A DNA stretch of 61,540 nt from Pseudomonas sp. GM48. GTDB taxonomy: Bacteria > Pseudomonadota > Gammaproteobacteria > Pseudomonadales > Pseudomonadaceae. The translations under genes were made by a program, and so were the position numbers. The DNA is taken from NCBI RefSeq assembly GCF_000282335.1, contig NZ_AKJM01000047.1, forward strand, positions 1 through 61,540. The letters are read 5' to 3'. Numbering within the stretch: the first letter of the stretch is position 1; each line of letters begins with the position of its first letter. This document shows positions 25,056 through 34,338 of the stretch, piece by piece. The notes beneath the pieces are model-generated. The model did not search any database. It was given only the letters and a program-made list of their open reading frames with translations, and was not told where the DNA came from.

Positions 25056-25956
25056 AAAATTCGGCCCCCAGGCAGAGAATCAGCAGCCATAACCATACCC
25101 CGCGCTGGACCAACTGCCAGCCCCGGTCAACGGCGTCGGCATCCGCCGGCGCACCTTCACCCAACTGCGGACGCTGATGCAGTTCGCCGTGATAAATCGC
25201 CGCCCCACCCAATTCGACGCCAAGGGCACCCGCCCCTGCCGCCATCACCGGGCCGGCGTTCGGGCTGTCCCAGGTCGGCCCCTGGGTGCGCCAGCATTTC
25301 AACGCCAGACGGGTTTTGCCCAGCAGCGCGTAAGTCAGCGCCACCAGACGCGCAGGAATGTAATTGAGGACGTCGTCGATCTTTGCCGCCGCCCAGCCGA
25401 ACCGTTCGAATCGCTCGTTGCGATAGCCCCACATCGCATCCAGCGTATTGCTCAGGCGGTAGAGCACCACGCCCGGCGCGCCGGCCACGGCAAACCAGAA
25501 CAACGCCGCGAACACCGCATCGCTGCCGTTTTCCAGTACCGACTCGGTGGCGGCACGGGCGACTTCGGTTTTATCCAGATCACTGGTTTTACGACTGACC
25601 AGATAACTCACGCGTTTGCGTGCTTCATCAAGATCATCGCCGCGCAAGGCCGTGGCTACAGGTGTGACATGCTCACCGAGGCTACGCATGCCGAGGGCGC
25701 AATAGAGCGCGAGAATCTCGACGATCCAGCCGACATAAGGTGCCCAGGAAAATGCCGTGACCAACAGCGTCAGCGGCAACACGGCAATCACCCACGCCGT
25801 GACGCCATGGCTGCGCCAGCCTCGACCGCCGCCGTTGAAACGTTGCTCGATGCGGTCGGCAAAACGGCCGAACGCCACCAGCGGATGCCAGCGCTTGGGC
25901 TCGCCCAGCAGCGCATCCAGCGCAACCGCGGCGACACTCAACAACGCCATACTCAT
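25048..25956 (-). CDS. cbiB: Adenosylcobinamide-phosphate synthase
   Basis: A 302-residue polytopic membrane protein of the CbiB/CobD family ([25 protein letters not shown] near the start is the family signature). It attaches the aminopropanol linker to adenosylcobyrate. The start at 25956 (MSMALLS) is chosen because it overlaps the bluB stop as ATGA and has GGGGAG 7 bases upstream. Confident by motif and context. Confidence 0.94.
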   Translation of the reverse strand: MSMALLSVAAVALDALLGEPKRWHPLVAFGRFADRIEQRFNGGGRGWRSHGVTAWVIAVLPLTLLVTAFSWAPYVGWIVEILALYCALGMRSLGEHVTPVATALRGDDLDEARKRVSYLVSRKTSDLDKTEVARAATESVLENGSDAVFAALFWFAVAGAPGVVLYRLSNTLDAMWGYRNERFERFGWAAAKIDDVLNYIPARLVALTYALLGKTRLALKCWRTQGPTWDSPNAGPVMAAGAGALGVELGGAAIYHGELHQRPQLGEGAPADADAVDRGWQLVQRGVWLWLLILCLGAEFYA

Positions 25957-26603
25957 TGACTCACTCCCCAAAAGTTTTCGTACAGCAATTCCTGTAGCGG
26001 ACGCGCCTGCGCCCAGCCTTCAAGTACCAGCATCGGTGCAGGATAGAATTCCCTCACCGGCCCCAGGCACAGCACTGCCAGCGGTTTGGCCCCTGGTGGC
26101 AACTTCAACAGATCGGCCAGGGCTTGCGGCTCGAACAGCGACACCCAGCCCATGCCCAGCCCTTCCACGCGGGACGCCAGCCACAGGTTCTGGATCGCAC
26201 AGGACAGCGAAGCCATGTCCATTTCCGGCAATGTGCGGCGCCCGAAGACATGCCGCTCGCGGTCGTCCATCAATGCGGCGACCAGTACCTCGGCGCAATC
26301 GCTGATACCTTCAACCTTGAGCTTCATGAACTCATCGCTGCGCTCACCGAGGGCTTCGGCGGTGCGAATGCGCTCCTCTTCCACCAGGGCCTGGATTTGC
26401 CCACGCAAGGCGCGATCGCTGATGCGGATGAAGCGCCAAGGCTGCATCAGGCCCACGCTCGGCGCCTGATGCGCGGCCTCGAGCAGACGTCGCAGCAATT
26501 CGGGCTCTACCGTACCGCCGCTGAAGTGGCGCATGTCACGGCGTTCGGCGATGGCGCGGTAGACCGCTGCGCGCTCGACTTCGGAGAATGCGTTGTCGGT
26601 CAT
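25953..26603 (-). CDS. bluB: 5,6-Dimethylbenzimidazole synthase
   Basis: A 216-residue flavin-destructase of the nitroreductase fold. [10 protein letters not shown] and [15 protein letters not shown] near residues 22-60 match BluB. It makes DMB by cannibalising FMNH2 with oxygen, so the pathway's lower ligand is produced aerobically on site. It overlaps cobB at its start and cbiB at its end, both by ATGA. The REP-encoded cobB tail lies immediately before it. Confidence 0.95.
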   Translation of the reverse strand: MTDNAFSEVERAAVYRAIAERRDMRHFSGGTVEPELLRRLLEAAHQAPSVGLMQPWRFIRISDRALRGQIQALVEEERIRTAEALGERSDEFMKLKVEGISDCAEVLVAALMDDRERHVFGRRTLPEMDMASLSCAIQNLWLASRVEGLGMGWVSLFEPQALADLLKLPPGAKPLAVLCLGPVREFYPAPMLVLEGWAQARPLQELLYENFWGVSQ

Positions 26604-28000
26604 GGCCTCTTCGCGGGCAAGCCCGCTCCCACATTTAAAAGTGAGCTGTTTGAAGAAACGCGATCCCCTGTGGGAGCGGGCTTGCTCGCGAAAGCGACCT
26701 CAAGGCTCGGCGCAAACAATGCGGCAATCGCCGTGGGATTGGACGGAAAATAAAAGTGCACGTAAGAGGCGGTCATCCGCCCGTCACGGTAAACCGCCTC
26801 CGCTCCGCGCCCGCCGTTAGGGCTCGAGCCACGGGTAATCGGCGCCAGTTCAGTAGTGGTCAGCGAATGGTGATAGGTGTGCCCGCGCAGCGAACCTTCC
26901 GGCAGTTCCACCGCTTGCAACGCCAGCGCTGCCAGACGCTTTTGCATGACCGCATCACCGGCCAGCAAGCCAACCAGTTCGGTACGAGTGCCCTCGACAT
27001 CGGTCAGGGAGTCGAGCAGATACAGCATGCCGCCACACTCGGCGAGCAATGGTTTGCCGGAGGCGTGGTGCGCGCGGATTGCCTCGAGCATCGCGGTGTT
27101 TTGTGCCAGTGCGACATGGTGCAGTTCCGGGTAACCACCCGGCAGATACAGGCTGTCCGCCTCCGGCAACGCACTGTCGCGGATCGGCGAAAAGAACGAC
27201 AGCTCGGCACCCATCGCCCGCAGCAAATCCAGGCTCGCGCCGTAGGTGAACGCAAAGGCTTCGTCACGGGCGACAGCAATGCGCACACTGGCCAGCAGCG
27301 GTTCGACGACGATGGCATCGGGGGCGGAAAACTCGACTGCCGGTGGCAACGCGACTTCGCAACTGTTGGCCAGGGCATCGGCTGCCGCATCGAGGCGCAG
27401 GTCGAGATCGTTCAACTCACTGGCTTGCACCAGCCCCAGGTGTCGGCTCGGCAATTCGATCCCGGTTTCCCGGGACAGCGCGCCGTACCAGCGCAATCCT
27501 TCAGTCAGGCTGCCTTCGAGCAGTTGCGCGTGGCGCAACGTGCCGACACGATTGGCCAGCACCCCGGCGAACGGCAAGTCCGGCTGATAACGCGCCAGCC
27601 CCAGGGCCAGTGCGCCAAAAGTCTGGGCCATGGCGGTGCCATCGATCACACCCAGCACCGGCACACCGAAATGCCGCGCCAGATCGGCGCTCGACGGCGT
27701 GCCGTCGAACAGCCCCATGACGCCTTCGATCAGGATCAGGTCAGCTTCAGCGGCGGCTTCCCACAGCAACCGGCGACTCTCCTGCTCGCCGACCATCCAC
27801 ATGTCCAGTTGATACACCGGCGCACCGCTGGCACGTTCGAGGATCATCGGATCGAGAAAGTCCGGACCGCACTTGAATACGCGAACCTTACGCCCCTGAT
27901 TGCGATGCAATCGGGCCAGCGCCGCGGTGACGGTGGTCTTGCCCTGGCCGGAGGCCGGCGCGGCAATCAGTACCGCCGGGCAATGACGAGGTGTGTTCAC
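26600..28000 (-). CDS. cobB: Cobyrinate a,c-diamide synthase with a REP-encoded C-terminus
   Basis: A 466-residue protein. The N-terminus has an ATPase P-loop (APASGQGKTTVTAAL) and the C-terminal amidotransferase domain has its Cys in LLAECGGMLYLL (near residue 335). It amidates the a and c side chains. The family usually ends shortly after HFYFPSNPxAIAALF. Here about 35 further residues (from SLEVAFASKPAPTG on) are translated from REP pair A6, before a stop that overlaps bluB. The start is GTG, overlapping the cobO stop as GTGA. The tail is unlikely to be catalytic. Confidence 0.93.
   Translation of the reverse strand: MNTPRHCPAVLIAAPASGQGKTTVTAALARLHRNQGRKVRVFKCGPDFLDPMILERASGAPVYQLDMWMVGEQESRRLLWEAAAEADLILIEGVMGLFDGTPSSADLARHFGVPVLGVIDGTAMAQTFGALALGLARYQPDLPFAGVLANRVGTLRHAQLLEGSLTEGLRWYGALSRETGIELPSRHLGLVQASELNDLDLRLDAAADALANSCEVALPPAVEFSAPDAIVVEPLLASVRIAVARDEAFAFTYGASLDLLRAMGAELSFFSPIRDSALPEADSLYLPGGYPELHHVALAQNTAMLEAIRAHHASGKPLLAECGGMLYLLDSLTDVEGTRTELVGLLAGDAVMQKRLAALALQAVELPEGSLRGHTYHHSLTTTELAPITRGSSPNGGRGAEAVYRDGRMTASYVHFYFPSNPTAIAALFAPSLEVAFASKPAPTGDRVSSNSSLLNVGAGLPAKRP
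26610..26692. repeat. REP pair A6, inside the cobB reading frame
   Basis: Reverse REP (26610-26633, CGGGCAAG variant) and forward REP (26669-26692) are separated by 35 bases. The whole pair is open in the cobB frame and ends 6 bases before the bluB start. Confidence 0.93.
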
Positions 28001-28608
28001 AGCTCGACGCCTTTCTGCGCTTTGATCCCGGCCTGGAAGGCGTGTTTGATCATGCCCATTTCGGTGACGGTGTCGGCCATCTCGATCATTTCCGGTTTGG
28101 CGGCACGGCCGGTGACCACCACGTGTTGCATCGGCGGTCGGGCCTGCAGGTCGCTGAGCACCTGATCGAGATCGAGGTAGCCGTGCTTGAGGGCGATGTT
28201 CAGCTCATCCAGCACCACCAGACCGATGGACGGATCGCGCAGCAGTTCCCGGGACACCGCCCAGGCGGCTTCGGCGGCGGCGATGTCGCGCTGACGATCC
28301 TGGGTTTCCCAGGTAAAACCTTCGCCCATCACGTGAAAGCGCACCTGCTCGGGAAAGCGTCGAAAGAACAACTCTTCGCCCGTACTGTTGCGGCCCTTGA
28401 TGAACTGCACTACGCCGCATTGCATACCGTGCCCCATGGCGCGGGCGAGCATGCCGAAGGCCGAACTGCTCTTGCCTTTACCATTGCCGGTCAGCACCAG
28501 CAACAAGCCGCACTCGTTCGGCGAATTGGCGATGCGCTCGTCGATCACGGCTTTTTTGCGCTGCATGCGCGCCAGGTGGCGTTCGTCACGATCGGGGGTA
28601 TCAGTCAT
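27997..28608 (-). CDS. cobO: Corrinoid adenosyltransferase CobO
   Basis: A 203-residue CobA/CobO/BtuR-type ATP:cob(I)alamin adenosyltransferase. The P-loop is TGNGKGKSSSAFGML near residues 40-50, followed by FIKGRNSTGEE. It adenosylates the corrin ring at the cobyrinate stage. The start at 28608 (MTDTPDRDER) has GGAGAG 7 bases upstream. First gene of the operon, directly behind the cobalamin riboswitch. Confidence 0.95.
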   Translation of the reverse strand: MTDTPDRDERHLARMQRKKAVIDERIANSPNECGLLLVLTGNGKGKSSSAFGMLARAMGHGMQCGVVQFIKGRNSTGEELFFRRFPEQVRFHVMGEGFTWETQDRQRDIAAAEAAWAVSRELLRDPSIGLVVLDELNIALKHGYLDLDQVLSDLQARPPMQHVVVTGRAAKPEMIEMADTVTEMGMIKHAFQAGIKAQKGVEL

Positions 28609-28664
28609 GGGGGAGCTCTCCGTTGAGGCTGGAATAACGGCGGGCAGGCACAACAATAGAAGGC

Positions 28665-28694
28665 AAAAAGCCTGGCATCGCCCACCGTGATGCC
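28665..28694 (-). terminator. Candidate riboswitch-controlled terminator
   Basis: On the minus strand GGCATC and GATGCC pair around a 9-base loop (28694-28674), then AGGC and TTTTT follow. The stem is short and the U-run is 4 bases away, so it is a weak candidate. Control of translation instead cannot be excluded. Confidence 0.35.
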
Positions 28695-28699
28695 GCTGG

Positions 28700-28925
28700 A
28701 TGAATCAGGCCGGTCTCCGGGCTCATGAGTGGCCGCGGGGCCAGACTGTGCGCCTTCCCGCATCAAATCGACACAGTGGCACCAGACACAGTTTTCACTC
28801 ATTTACCGTTGCGGGGGCAGCGCCGGAATTGCGGGCCTTCGACTAGAAGAAGAACTCACTCACCGGCTTCCCTGTTTCACTCTGTCGACCCAAGCCACAG
28901 AGCACCTGAAACAAGCCGCGAAGGT
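28700..28925 (-). promoter_or_regulatory. Cobalamin riboswitch
   Basis: On the minus strand the hallmarks appear in order: AGGTGC near the 5' end, AGGGAAGCCGGTG, AATTCCGGCGCTGCCCCCGC and AACGGT, the B12 box GCCACTG (28780-28774), GCGGGAAGG, and ATGAGCCCGGAGACCGGCC (28727-28709). This is the standard AdoCbl-class aptamer. It precedes cobO and so should repress the whole cob operon when the coenzyme is plentiful. Boundaries are approximate. Confidence 0.93.
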
Positions 28926-29077
28926 TAGAGGGTTGGGGGTGGAGCGTCAATTAAAGCCGGGAGGCCACCTGCCGAATAACTGCTGTCAATCAATAAACTG
29001 ACGCCAATCTTGTGCCACGCTCTCAGCAGTGATATCAAAGAGCCACAACCCCACAACACAATAACAAGGGTGAGCCC

Positions 29078-29662
29078 ATGCAAGGCATGATCATCAGCAA
29101 TCCAAAGCTGGAATTCCTGCGCCCGGTGCTCGAGCGCTGGTTCGAATGCATCGACCGCTATAACGCCGTCCGCGGTGATGGCGACACACCGTACTGGCAC
29201 GACGAAAAAGCCAATCTCGGATTGCTGTCTGCCGCAGCCTGGATGGCCGAGATGGTCACGCTGCAACAGACGCCAACCCGTAAACAGACCGAAGAAGGCG
29301 AACGCAACAGCCGCGCCGACCTGTTCCTCGCCTCGCCCGAAACCCGCGCCTACATCCAGACCAGCCAGCGCTGGCCACGGGTCAACAGTCTCAATCTGAC
29401 CCAGGCCCTGCTCGATATCGCCAGCGACGCAAAGCGAGTGAGCCATGCCAGTGACCTGAAGCTCGGCTGCCTGTTCGTCGCCCCGCAAAAAGCCCAGCAA
29501 GGCGCCACGCCGGAAGAACTCCAGGACATGGTCGACGACCTGCAAAAGGAACACACCTGCGCTGTGGCCTGGTATTTCCCTTACGCCTATCGCAAGTTGC
29601 GCAACGAAGCCGGCAACTATCACCCCGGCATTGCGGTGCTGTTCAAGGAAGCTCGCGGCTAA
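29078..29662 (+). CDS. Conserved hypothetical protein
   Basis: A 194-residue soluble protein (MQGMIISNPKLEFLRPVLERWFECIDRYN...) with no signal peptide. It is mostly helical, with a central SRADLFLAS segment and a C-terminal strand AVAWYFPYAYRKL. Two Cys (residues 24 and 135) and a third in the HTCAVAW segment. AAGGGTGAG precedes the ATG. It stands between the cob riboswitch (divergent) and a sugar dehydrogenase gene 66 bases on, with which it may be cotranscribed. Family not recognised. Confidence 0.75.
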   Translation: MQGMIISNPKLEFLRPVLERWFECIDRYNAVRGDGDTPYWHDEKANLGLLSAAAWMAEMVTLQQTPTRKQTEEGERNSRADLFLASPETRAYIQTSQRWPRVNSLNLTQALLDIASDAKRVSHASDLKLGCLFVAPQKAQQGATPEELQDMVDDLQKEHTCAVAWYFPYAYRKLRNEAGNYHPGIAVLFKEARG

Positions 29663-29728
29663 GGGTTGAACCATCGGATGGCTATGCTTCTCTATGATTA
29701 GAACAAGGCATTCATAGGGAACATCAGC

Positions 29729-31042
29729 ATGCGCACGCCCCCGCTCGTTCTCGTAATCGCGCTCTGCGGAGGGCTCGCCGCTTGTGGCGAGACCTCCAGG
29801 CTGCAAGTCTCCGACGGCACCGGCCCGTCACCTCAACTACCAGAACCCAACAAGACCCTGGTTCCGACCGTGAACATTGCACCTGCCATTGGCTGGCCGG
29901 AGGGTGCAAAGCCCATCGCCGCCAATGGCACCCAAGTGGCCGCTTTTGCCGAACACCTGGATCACCCGCGCTGGCTTTATGTGCTGCCCAATGGCGATGT
30001 GCTGGTGGCGGAAACCGCCGCACCACCCAAACCCGAAGACGGTAATGGCATTCGCGGTTGGGTCATGAAGAAAGTCATGGGGCGTGCCGGCTCTGCCGTG
30101 CCCAGCCCGAACCGCATCACGTTGCTACGGGACAAGGATCACGACGGCATCGCGGAAACCCGAACCGTGTTTTTGGAAAACCTCAATTCGCCGTTTGGCA
30201 TGACACTGGTCGGCAAAAATCTGTACGTTGCCAATACTGATCGCTTGTTGCGATTCCACTATGAAACCGGCGACACGGCGATCAAGTCGCAACCCGTCAA
30301 AGTGGTCGATTTGCCCGGCGGCCCGCTGAACCACCACTGGACCAAAAACGTCATCGCCAGCAAGGACGGCAGCAAGCTCTACGTCACCGTGGGCTCCAAC
30401 AGCAACGTCGCCGAATACGGCATGGACAAGGAAGAAGGTCGCGCAGCGATCTGGGAAGTGGATCGTGCCACCGGCCGGCACCGCATCTTCGCCTCCGGCC
30501 TGCGCAACCCCAACGGCATGGCGTGGGAACCGCACAGTGGCGCGCTGTGGACCGCGGTCAACGAACGGGATGAAATCGGCAGCGACCTGGTGCCGGACTA
30601 CATCACCTCGGTGAAGGACGGCGGGTTCTATGGCTGGCCGTTCAGTTACTACGGGCAGCATGTCGACATTCGCGTCGAGCCGCAAAACCCGGACTTGGTG
30701 GCCAAGGCCATTGCCCCGGACTACGCGCTCGGCCCGCACACGGCATCCCTGGGCCTGACCTTCGCCGAAAACAGCAAGCTGCCGGCACCCTTCACCCAGG
30801 GGGCATTCATCGGTCAGCACGGCTCGTGGAACCGCAAACCCCACAGTGGCTACAAAGTGATTTTCGTGCCGTTCAGCACCGGCAAACCTGCGGGAAAACC
30901 GGTTGACGTGCTCACCGGCTTCCTCAACGACAAGGAACAAGCGATGGGTCGCCCGGTAGGCGTGGTGATCGACCAGCAAGGCGACCTGCTGGTGGCCGAT
31001 GATGTGGGGAACAAGGTGTGGCGGGTTTCTGCGGCTAAATAA
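29729..31042 (+). CDS. PQQ-type sorbosone/sugar dehydrogenase lipoprotein
   Basis: A 437-residue six-bladed beta-propeller of the soluble glucose/sorbosone dehydrogenase family. A lipoprotein signal ends in LAACGE (Cys19 lipidated). Repeated blades show [39 protein letters not shown] and [19 protein letters not shown], the last being a conserved PQQ-site region. Such proteins oxidise sugars or aldoses in the periplasm with PQQ; the true substrate is often unknown. It may be lipid-anchored to the outer membrane (no Asp at +2). Followed by REP pair A7. Confidence 0.88.
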   Translation: MRTPPLVLVIALCGGLAACGETSRLQVSDGTGPSPQLPEPNKTLVPTVNIAPAIGWPEGAKPIAANGTQVAAFAEHLDHPRWLYVLPNGDVLVAETAAPPKPEDGNGIRGWVMKKVMGRAGSAVPSPNRITLLRDKDHDGIAETRTVFLENLNSPFGMTLVGKNLYVANTDRLLRFHYETGDTAIKSQPVKVVDLPGGPLNHHWTKNVIASKDGSKLYVTVGSNSNVAEYGMDKEEGRAAIWEVDRATGRHRIFASGLRNPNGMAWEPHSGALWTAVNERDEIGSDLVPDYITSVKDGGFYGWPFSYYGQHVDIRVEPQNPDLVAKAIAPDYALGPHTASLGLTFAENSKLPAPFTQGAFIGQHGSWNRKPHSGYKVIFVPFSTGKPAGKPVDVLTGFLNDKEQAMGRPVGVVIDQQGDLLVADDVGNKVWRVSAAK

Positions 31043-31068
31043 ACTCCCAACTGCCAACCTCTACCCAA

Positions 31069-31158
31069 TGTGGGAGCGGGCTTGCTCGCGAAGGCGTCAT
31101 AACATTCAACATCAATGTTGACTGTCAATCAGCTTTCGCGAGCAAGCCCGCTCACACA
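31069..31158. repeat. REP pair A7
   Basis: Forward REP (31069-31092) and reverse REP (31135-31158, one change CTCACACA). Orientation TGTGGGAG outermost, as in A1 and A9. The spacer carries CAACATCAATGTTGA, homologous to those two pairs. Confidence 0.92.
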
Positions 31159-31162
31159 GGGT

Positions 31163-31825
31163 TCAGCGTTTGCGACAGAGAGTGAGCCCATCACCCAACG
31201 GCAACAACGACAAATCCACCCGCGCATCGTCTTTCAAGGCTCGGTTAAGCGCCTGGATCGCTCGGGTATCCGCGCTCTCGGGATTGGCCTCAAGCACCCG
31301 CCCGCTCCACAGGGTGTTATCGAACACCGCCAGCCCTCCGACCCGCAGCAAGCGCAGGGCGTGTTCCAGATAACCCGGGTAGTTGGCCTTGTCGGCGTCG
31401 ATGAACACCAGGTCGAACGACTCGCCCTGCCCTTGTCGCTCAAGCTCGGCCAGGGTTTCCAGTGCCGGAGCCAGGCGCAGGTCAATCCGCCCGGCGAGCC
31501 CTGCTTCTTGCCAGTACCGTCGCGCGATGGCGTTGTAGTCGCCGGGGATATCACAGCAAATCAGCGAACCGTCAGCGGGTAATGCCGCCGCCATGCACAG
31601 CGCGCTGTAACCGGTAAAGGTGCCGACTTCAAGCAAGCGCCTGGCCCCTGTCAGCTTCACCAGCAAAGCCAGAAACTGTCCCTGCTCGGGCGCCACCTGC
31701 CAACGCGCCATCGGCAGCGCCTGGGTCTCATCGCGCAAGCGCTTGAGCAGTGGCGTTTCGCGCAGGGAAACATCGAGCAGGTATTGGTACAGGGCGTCGT
31801 CGAGATTGAGCGTGCGAGCAGTCAT
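31163..31825 (-). CDS. SAM-dependent O-methyltransferase
   Basis: A 220-residue class I methyltransferase of the catechol/caffeoyl-CoA type. SAM motif I is RRLLEVGTFTGYSALCMA (near residues 62-80) and the metal ligands lie in FDLVFIDADKANY and FDNTLWSG. Such enzymes methylate catechol-like hydroxyls with a divalent metal. It stands convergent with the dehydrogenase gene across a REP pair and 18 bases downstream of an NlpC gene. Substrate unknown. Confidence 0.9.
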   Translation of the reverse strand: MTARTLNLDDALYQYLLDVSLRETPLLKRLRDETQALPMARWQVAPEQGQFLALLVKLTGARRLLEVGTFTGYSALCMAAALPADGSLICCDIPGDYNAIARRYWQEAGLAGRIDLRLAPALETLAELERQGQGESFDLVFIDADKANYPGYLEHALRLLRVGGLAVFDNTLWSGRVLEANPESADTRAIQALNRALKDDARVDLSLLPLGDGLTLCRKR

Positions 31826-31843
31826 GACAACCAGCTCCGGAAG

Positions 31844-32380
31844 TTATGGATTGCGCGCCAAATGTTCAGGCTGCAGAACACGTTTTGCGCTCAGATAAGC
31901 CTTTTGCCAATACGCTTTGGACAGGCTATCGAGCTTCACAGTGCCGCCGGTGGCTGGTGCGTGGACGAAACGTCCTTCTCCCACGTAGATACCGGCATGA
32001 CTGACCTGGGAACCACCATTGGTGGCGAAGAAAATCAGGTCACCGGTTTGCAGGCCTTCCTTGCCCACGCTCGCCGCTTGCATGGAAATCATCTCGCGAG
32101 TGGTGCGCGGCAAGGAAATACCGGCGACATCGCGATACACGTAAGCGATCAAACCACTGCAATCAAATCCGGAATCCGGCGTGTTGCCACCCCAGCGATA
32201 AGGCGTACCCACCAGACCGAGCGCACGAAACAGCACGTCTTCCGCCTCGGGCGAAAAAGCTTGTGAAGAGCCAAATACGATGGGAGCGCGAACCACCGGC
32301 GCAGGAGGCGGTGTGCGGCTGGCGCAGGCACTGAGCAGCGCGGCGAAGAACATGATTGCGAGGCGGGCCGACGTCGTCAT
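31844..32380 (-). CDS. NlpC/P60 peptidase lipoprotein (second copy)
   Basis: A 178-residue lipoprotein: signal MTTSARLAIMFFAALLSAC with lipobox LSAC, Pro-rich linker, then an NlpC/P60 domain. Catalytic Cys is in FDCSGLIAYVY, first His in SHAGIYVG, and the second polar residue in the FVHAP region. Such enzymes cut D,L peptide bonds in peptidoglycan cross-links (MepS-like). It is a paralogue of the next gene upstream, about 165 bases away with a terminator between, so the two are separately transcribed. Confidence 0.92.
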   Translation of the reverse strand: MTTSARLAIMFFAALLSACASRTPPPAPVVRAPIVFGSSQAFSPEAEDVLFRALGLVGTPYRWGGNTPDSGFDCSGLIAYVYRDVAGISLPRTTREMISMQAASVGKEGLQTGDLIFFATNGGSQVSHAGIYVGEGRFVHAPATGGTVKLDSLSKAYWQKAYLSAKRVLQPEHLARNP

Positions 32381-32429
32381 AAGCAGAGCATCCTGATCTG
32401 GCTGCGGCTTTTTTCCTGCCGGGAGTGCA

Positions 32430-32465
32430 GAAAAGAAAACCGCCTGCGCGTGACGCAGGCGGTTT
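32430..32465 (-). terminator. Intrinsic terminator
   Basis: On the minus strand AAACCGCCTGCG pairs with CGCAGGCGGTTT (12 bp, 5-base loop), followed by TCTTTTC. It ends the upstream NlpC gene. Confidence 0.88.
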
Positions 32466-32547
32466 GCCATCATTAATACATCAGGATTCTAGCGGCTATG
32501 CTGCAAACTTCAAGTAAGACTTTAAGTTCGCCTTATAAAGTGTCCGC

Positions 32548-33180
32548 TTATTTACGTGCGGTAACGATTGGCGAGGCGTTGGGTGCCATCGCCAGGGCGC
32601 GCTTGGCTTCGATGAAGGTCTTGCTCCAGTAGCTGTCGCCCAGGCTATCGATTCGCACACCACCGCTACGGCGGCTGCTGGAGTGGATGAACTGGTTGTC
32701 ACCCAGGTAGATCCCGGCGTGACTGACACGGCCGCGACGACCATTGGTTGCGAAGAACAGCAGGTCGCCCGGTTCCAGCTTGCTGCGCGAGACCAGCGGA
32801 GCGTCCACGTTGATCATTTCGCGGGTGGAGCGTGGCAGGTTCATGCCCGCTTCTTCGCGGAACAGGTAGCCGATGAAACCGCTGCAATCGAAGCCGGCTT
32901 CAGAAGTACCGCCGAAACGGTAACGGGTACCGATCAGGGACATGCCACGTTCGAGGATGCTGTCGGCCAGGACCGGAAGCTGGTAGGACTTGCCACCGGC
33001 GAAGTCTGCGAGCTCTTTTTCGGTAGCCATTTCTTCCTGGTAAAAAGCGGAAGATTGGGCAGTAACGGAGTTTTGAACCTGCTGTTGCTGCTCTTGCTGA
33101 GACACCGGAGTGTGGGCAGCGCAACCGAACAACAGGGTAACGAGTGCGAGAGGCACGAGGGGTGCGAAGCGATTTAGCAT
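32548..33180 (-). CDS. NlpC/P60 peptidase lipoprotein (first copy)
   Basis: A 210-residue lipoprotein with signal MLNRFAPLVPLALVTLLFGC and lipobox LFGC, a Gln-rich linker (QQEQQQQVQ), then NlpC/P60 with FDCSGFIGYLF, SHAGIYLG and the QFIHSS segment. Similar to MepS/Spr, a murein endopeptidase needed for cell-wall expansion. The start at 33180 gives a proper signal peptide; the longer frame is not used. Ends in a strong terminator. Close paralogue of the following gene. Confidence 0.93.
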   Translation of the reverse strand: MLNRFAPLVPLALVTLLFGCAAHTPVSQQEQQQQVQNSVTAQSSAFYQEEMATEKELADFAGGKSYQLPVLADSILERGMSLIGTRYRFGGTSEAGFDCSGFIGYLFREEAGMNLPRSTREMINVDAPLVSRSKLEPGDLLFFATNGRRGRVSHAGIYLGDNQFIHSSSRRSGGVRIDSLGDSYWSKTFIEAKRALAMAPNASPIVTARK

Positions 33181-33403
33181 GGGCACGACCGTGGCTGAAG
33201 GTTGTAAAGAAGCCGAGACTATGCCCGCTATCAACCTCATTTGCAAATTCAATCGATGCTTTTGTGACTTTCCGGTTTCTCGTTTACATCTAAGCGCTTA
33301 AGCCCATTTTAAACATACACGCAGCCTGCAACCGTGCAGGAAAGCGGGTTTTCTGGCGTCTGAAATATGCCAAAACCCGTCAGAGCCCCAGTTCAAGCGG
33401 GTT

Positions 33404-34108
33404 CTACCAGCCCAGGGTTTCTTTCAAAAACGGGATTGTCAGCTTGCGCTGAGCCTGAAGGGAGGCCTGATCGAGACGCTCAAGCAGCTCGAACAGCGCA
33501 CTCATGCTGCGGGTACCGCGAGTCAAAATAAAATGCCCGACTTCGTCGGTCAGGTGTAAACCACGACGGGAAGCGCGCAATTGCAGGGCACGCAATTTGT
33601 CCTCATCGGAAAGCGGACGCATCTGGAAGATCAAGGCCAGGGTCAGGCGCGATTTGAGGTCCGCCAGCTTCACCGGCAACTCGCGGGGGGATGTCGACGC
33701 GGCAATCAGCAACCGTCGGCCGCTGTCACGCAAGCGATTGAACAAATGGAACAGCGCCTCTTCCCAATCCGCTCGCCCGGCAACCACTTGCAAATCATCC
33801 AGGCAGACCAGTTCGTACTGTTCGAGGTTGTCGAGAATTTCGATACCGCGATCGAGCAACTCGGCCAACGGCAGGTACACCGCCGGCTCACCCAACTGTT
33901 CAAAACGCAAGCAAGCGGCCTGCAACAGATGCGTGCGCCCTACCCCGTCCTTGCCCCAGAGGTAAATCAGGCTCTCGGTCCACCCGGCGTCGGCTTCGCA
34001 CAGCCGCTCGACATAGCCGAGTGCAGCGGCATTGGCGCCTGGGTAGTAGTTGATAAAGGTGGCGTCGTCACGCAGACGCACACCTAAGGGCAGCTGAATC
34101 GGTTTCAT
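33404..34108 (-). CDS. hda: DnaA regulatory inactivator Hda
   Basis: A 234-residue AAA+ protein related to DnaA domain III. The N-terminal QLPLGVRLRD holds the beta-clamp binding motif. Walker A is GKDGVGRTHL, Walker B is LVCLDDLQ, and sensor 2 Arg lies in TRGTRSM. With the clamp it stimulates ATP hydrolysis by DnaA to prevent over-initiation. No signal peptide; length normal. The ribosome site GGAA is folded into a hairpin 9 bases before the ATG. It is not cotranscribed obviously with neighbours. Confidence 0.94.
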   Translation of the reverse strand: MKPIQLPLGVRLRDDATFINYYPGANAAALGYVERLCEADAGWTESLIYLWGKDGVGRTHLLQAACLRFEQLGEPAVYLPLAELLDRGIEILDNLEQYELVCLDDLQVVAGRADWEEALFHLFNRLRDSGRRLLIAASTSPRELPVKLADLKSRLTLALIFQMRPLSDEDKLRALQLRASRRGLHLTDEVGHFILTRGTRSMSALFELLERLDQASLQAQRKLTIPFLKETLGW

Positions 34109-34116
34109 GCTGACTG

Positions 34117-34137
34117 AACAGTTCCAAAGGAACCGTT
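34117..34137 (-). promoter_or_regulatory. Hairpin covering the hda ribosome-binding site
   Basis: On the minus strand AACGGTTCC-TTT-GGAACTGTT forms 9 base pairs including one G-U. The GGAA in its 3' arm is the only plausible Shine-Dalgarno for hda, 9 bases upstream of its ATG. Closed, it would hinder initiation. Confidence 0.5.
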
Positions 34138-34338
34138 AGTGGCCTCTGTGTAAAGTTTGCGAAGTTTATACCCGTGAAGCGGACCGCACAATGCGACAGA
34201 CCACAAGCAAAATCAAAGGTTTGCGTTAACACACTGGTTTTGTGACAGTTTCTTTGGCGCTACATGTGACAGTCGCGTGAAACAAGCAGGCTGATCTGGC
34301 ACGAACCCGGGCAGCCCGCCATCGCCAATCGACGCCCC

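Noticed and set aside
28925..29806. A 293-codon minus-strand frame upstream of cobO
   Set aside because: It covers the real gene at 29078 in antisense and runs into the riboswitch; no ribosome site or homology.
33344..33378. A terminator after hda (CGGGTTTT/AAAACCCG)
   Set aside because: The stem has a bulge and long loop and no U-run follows on the minus strand, so evidence is too thin.
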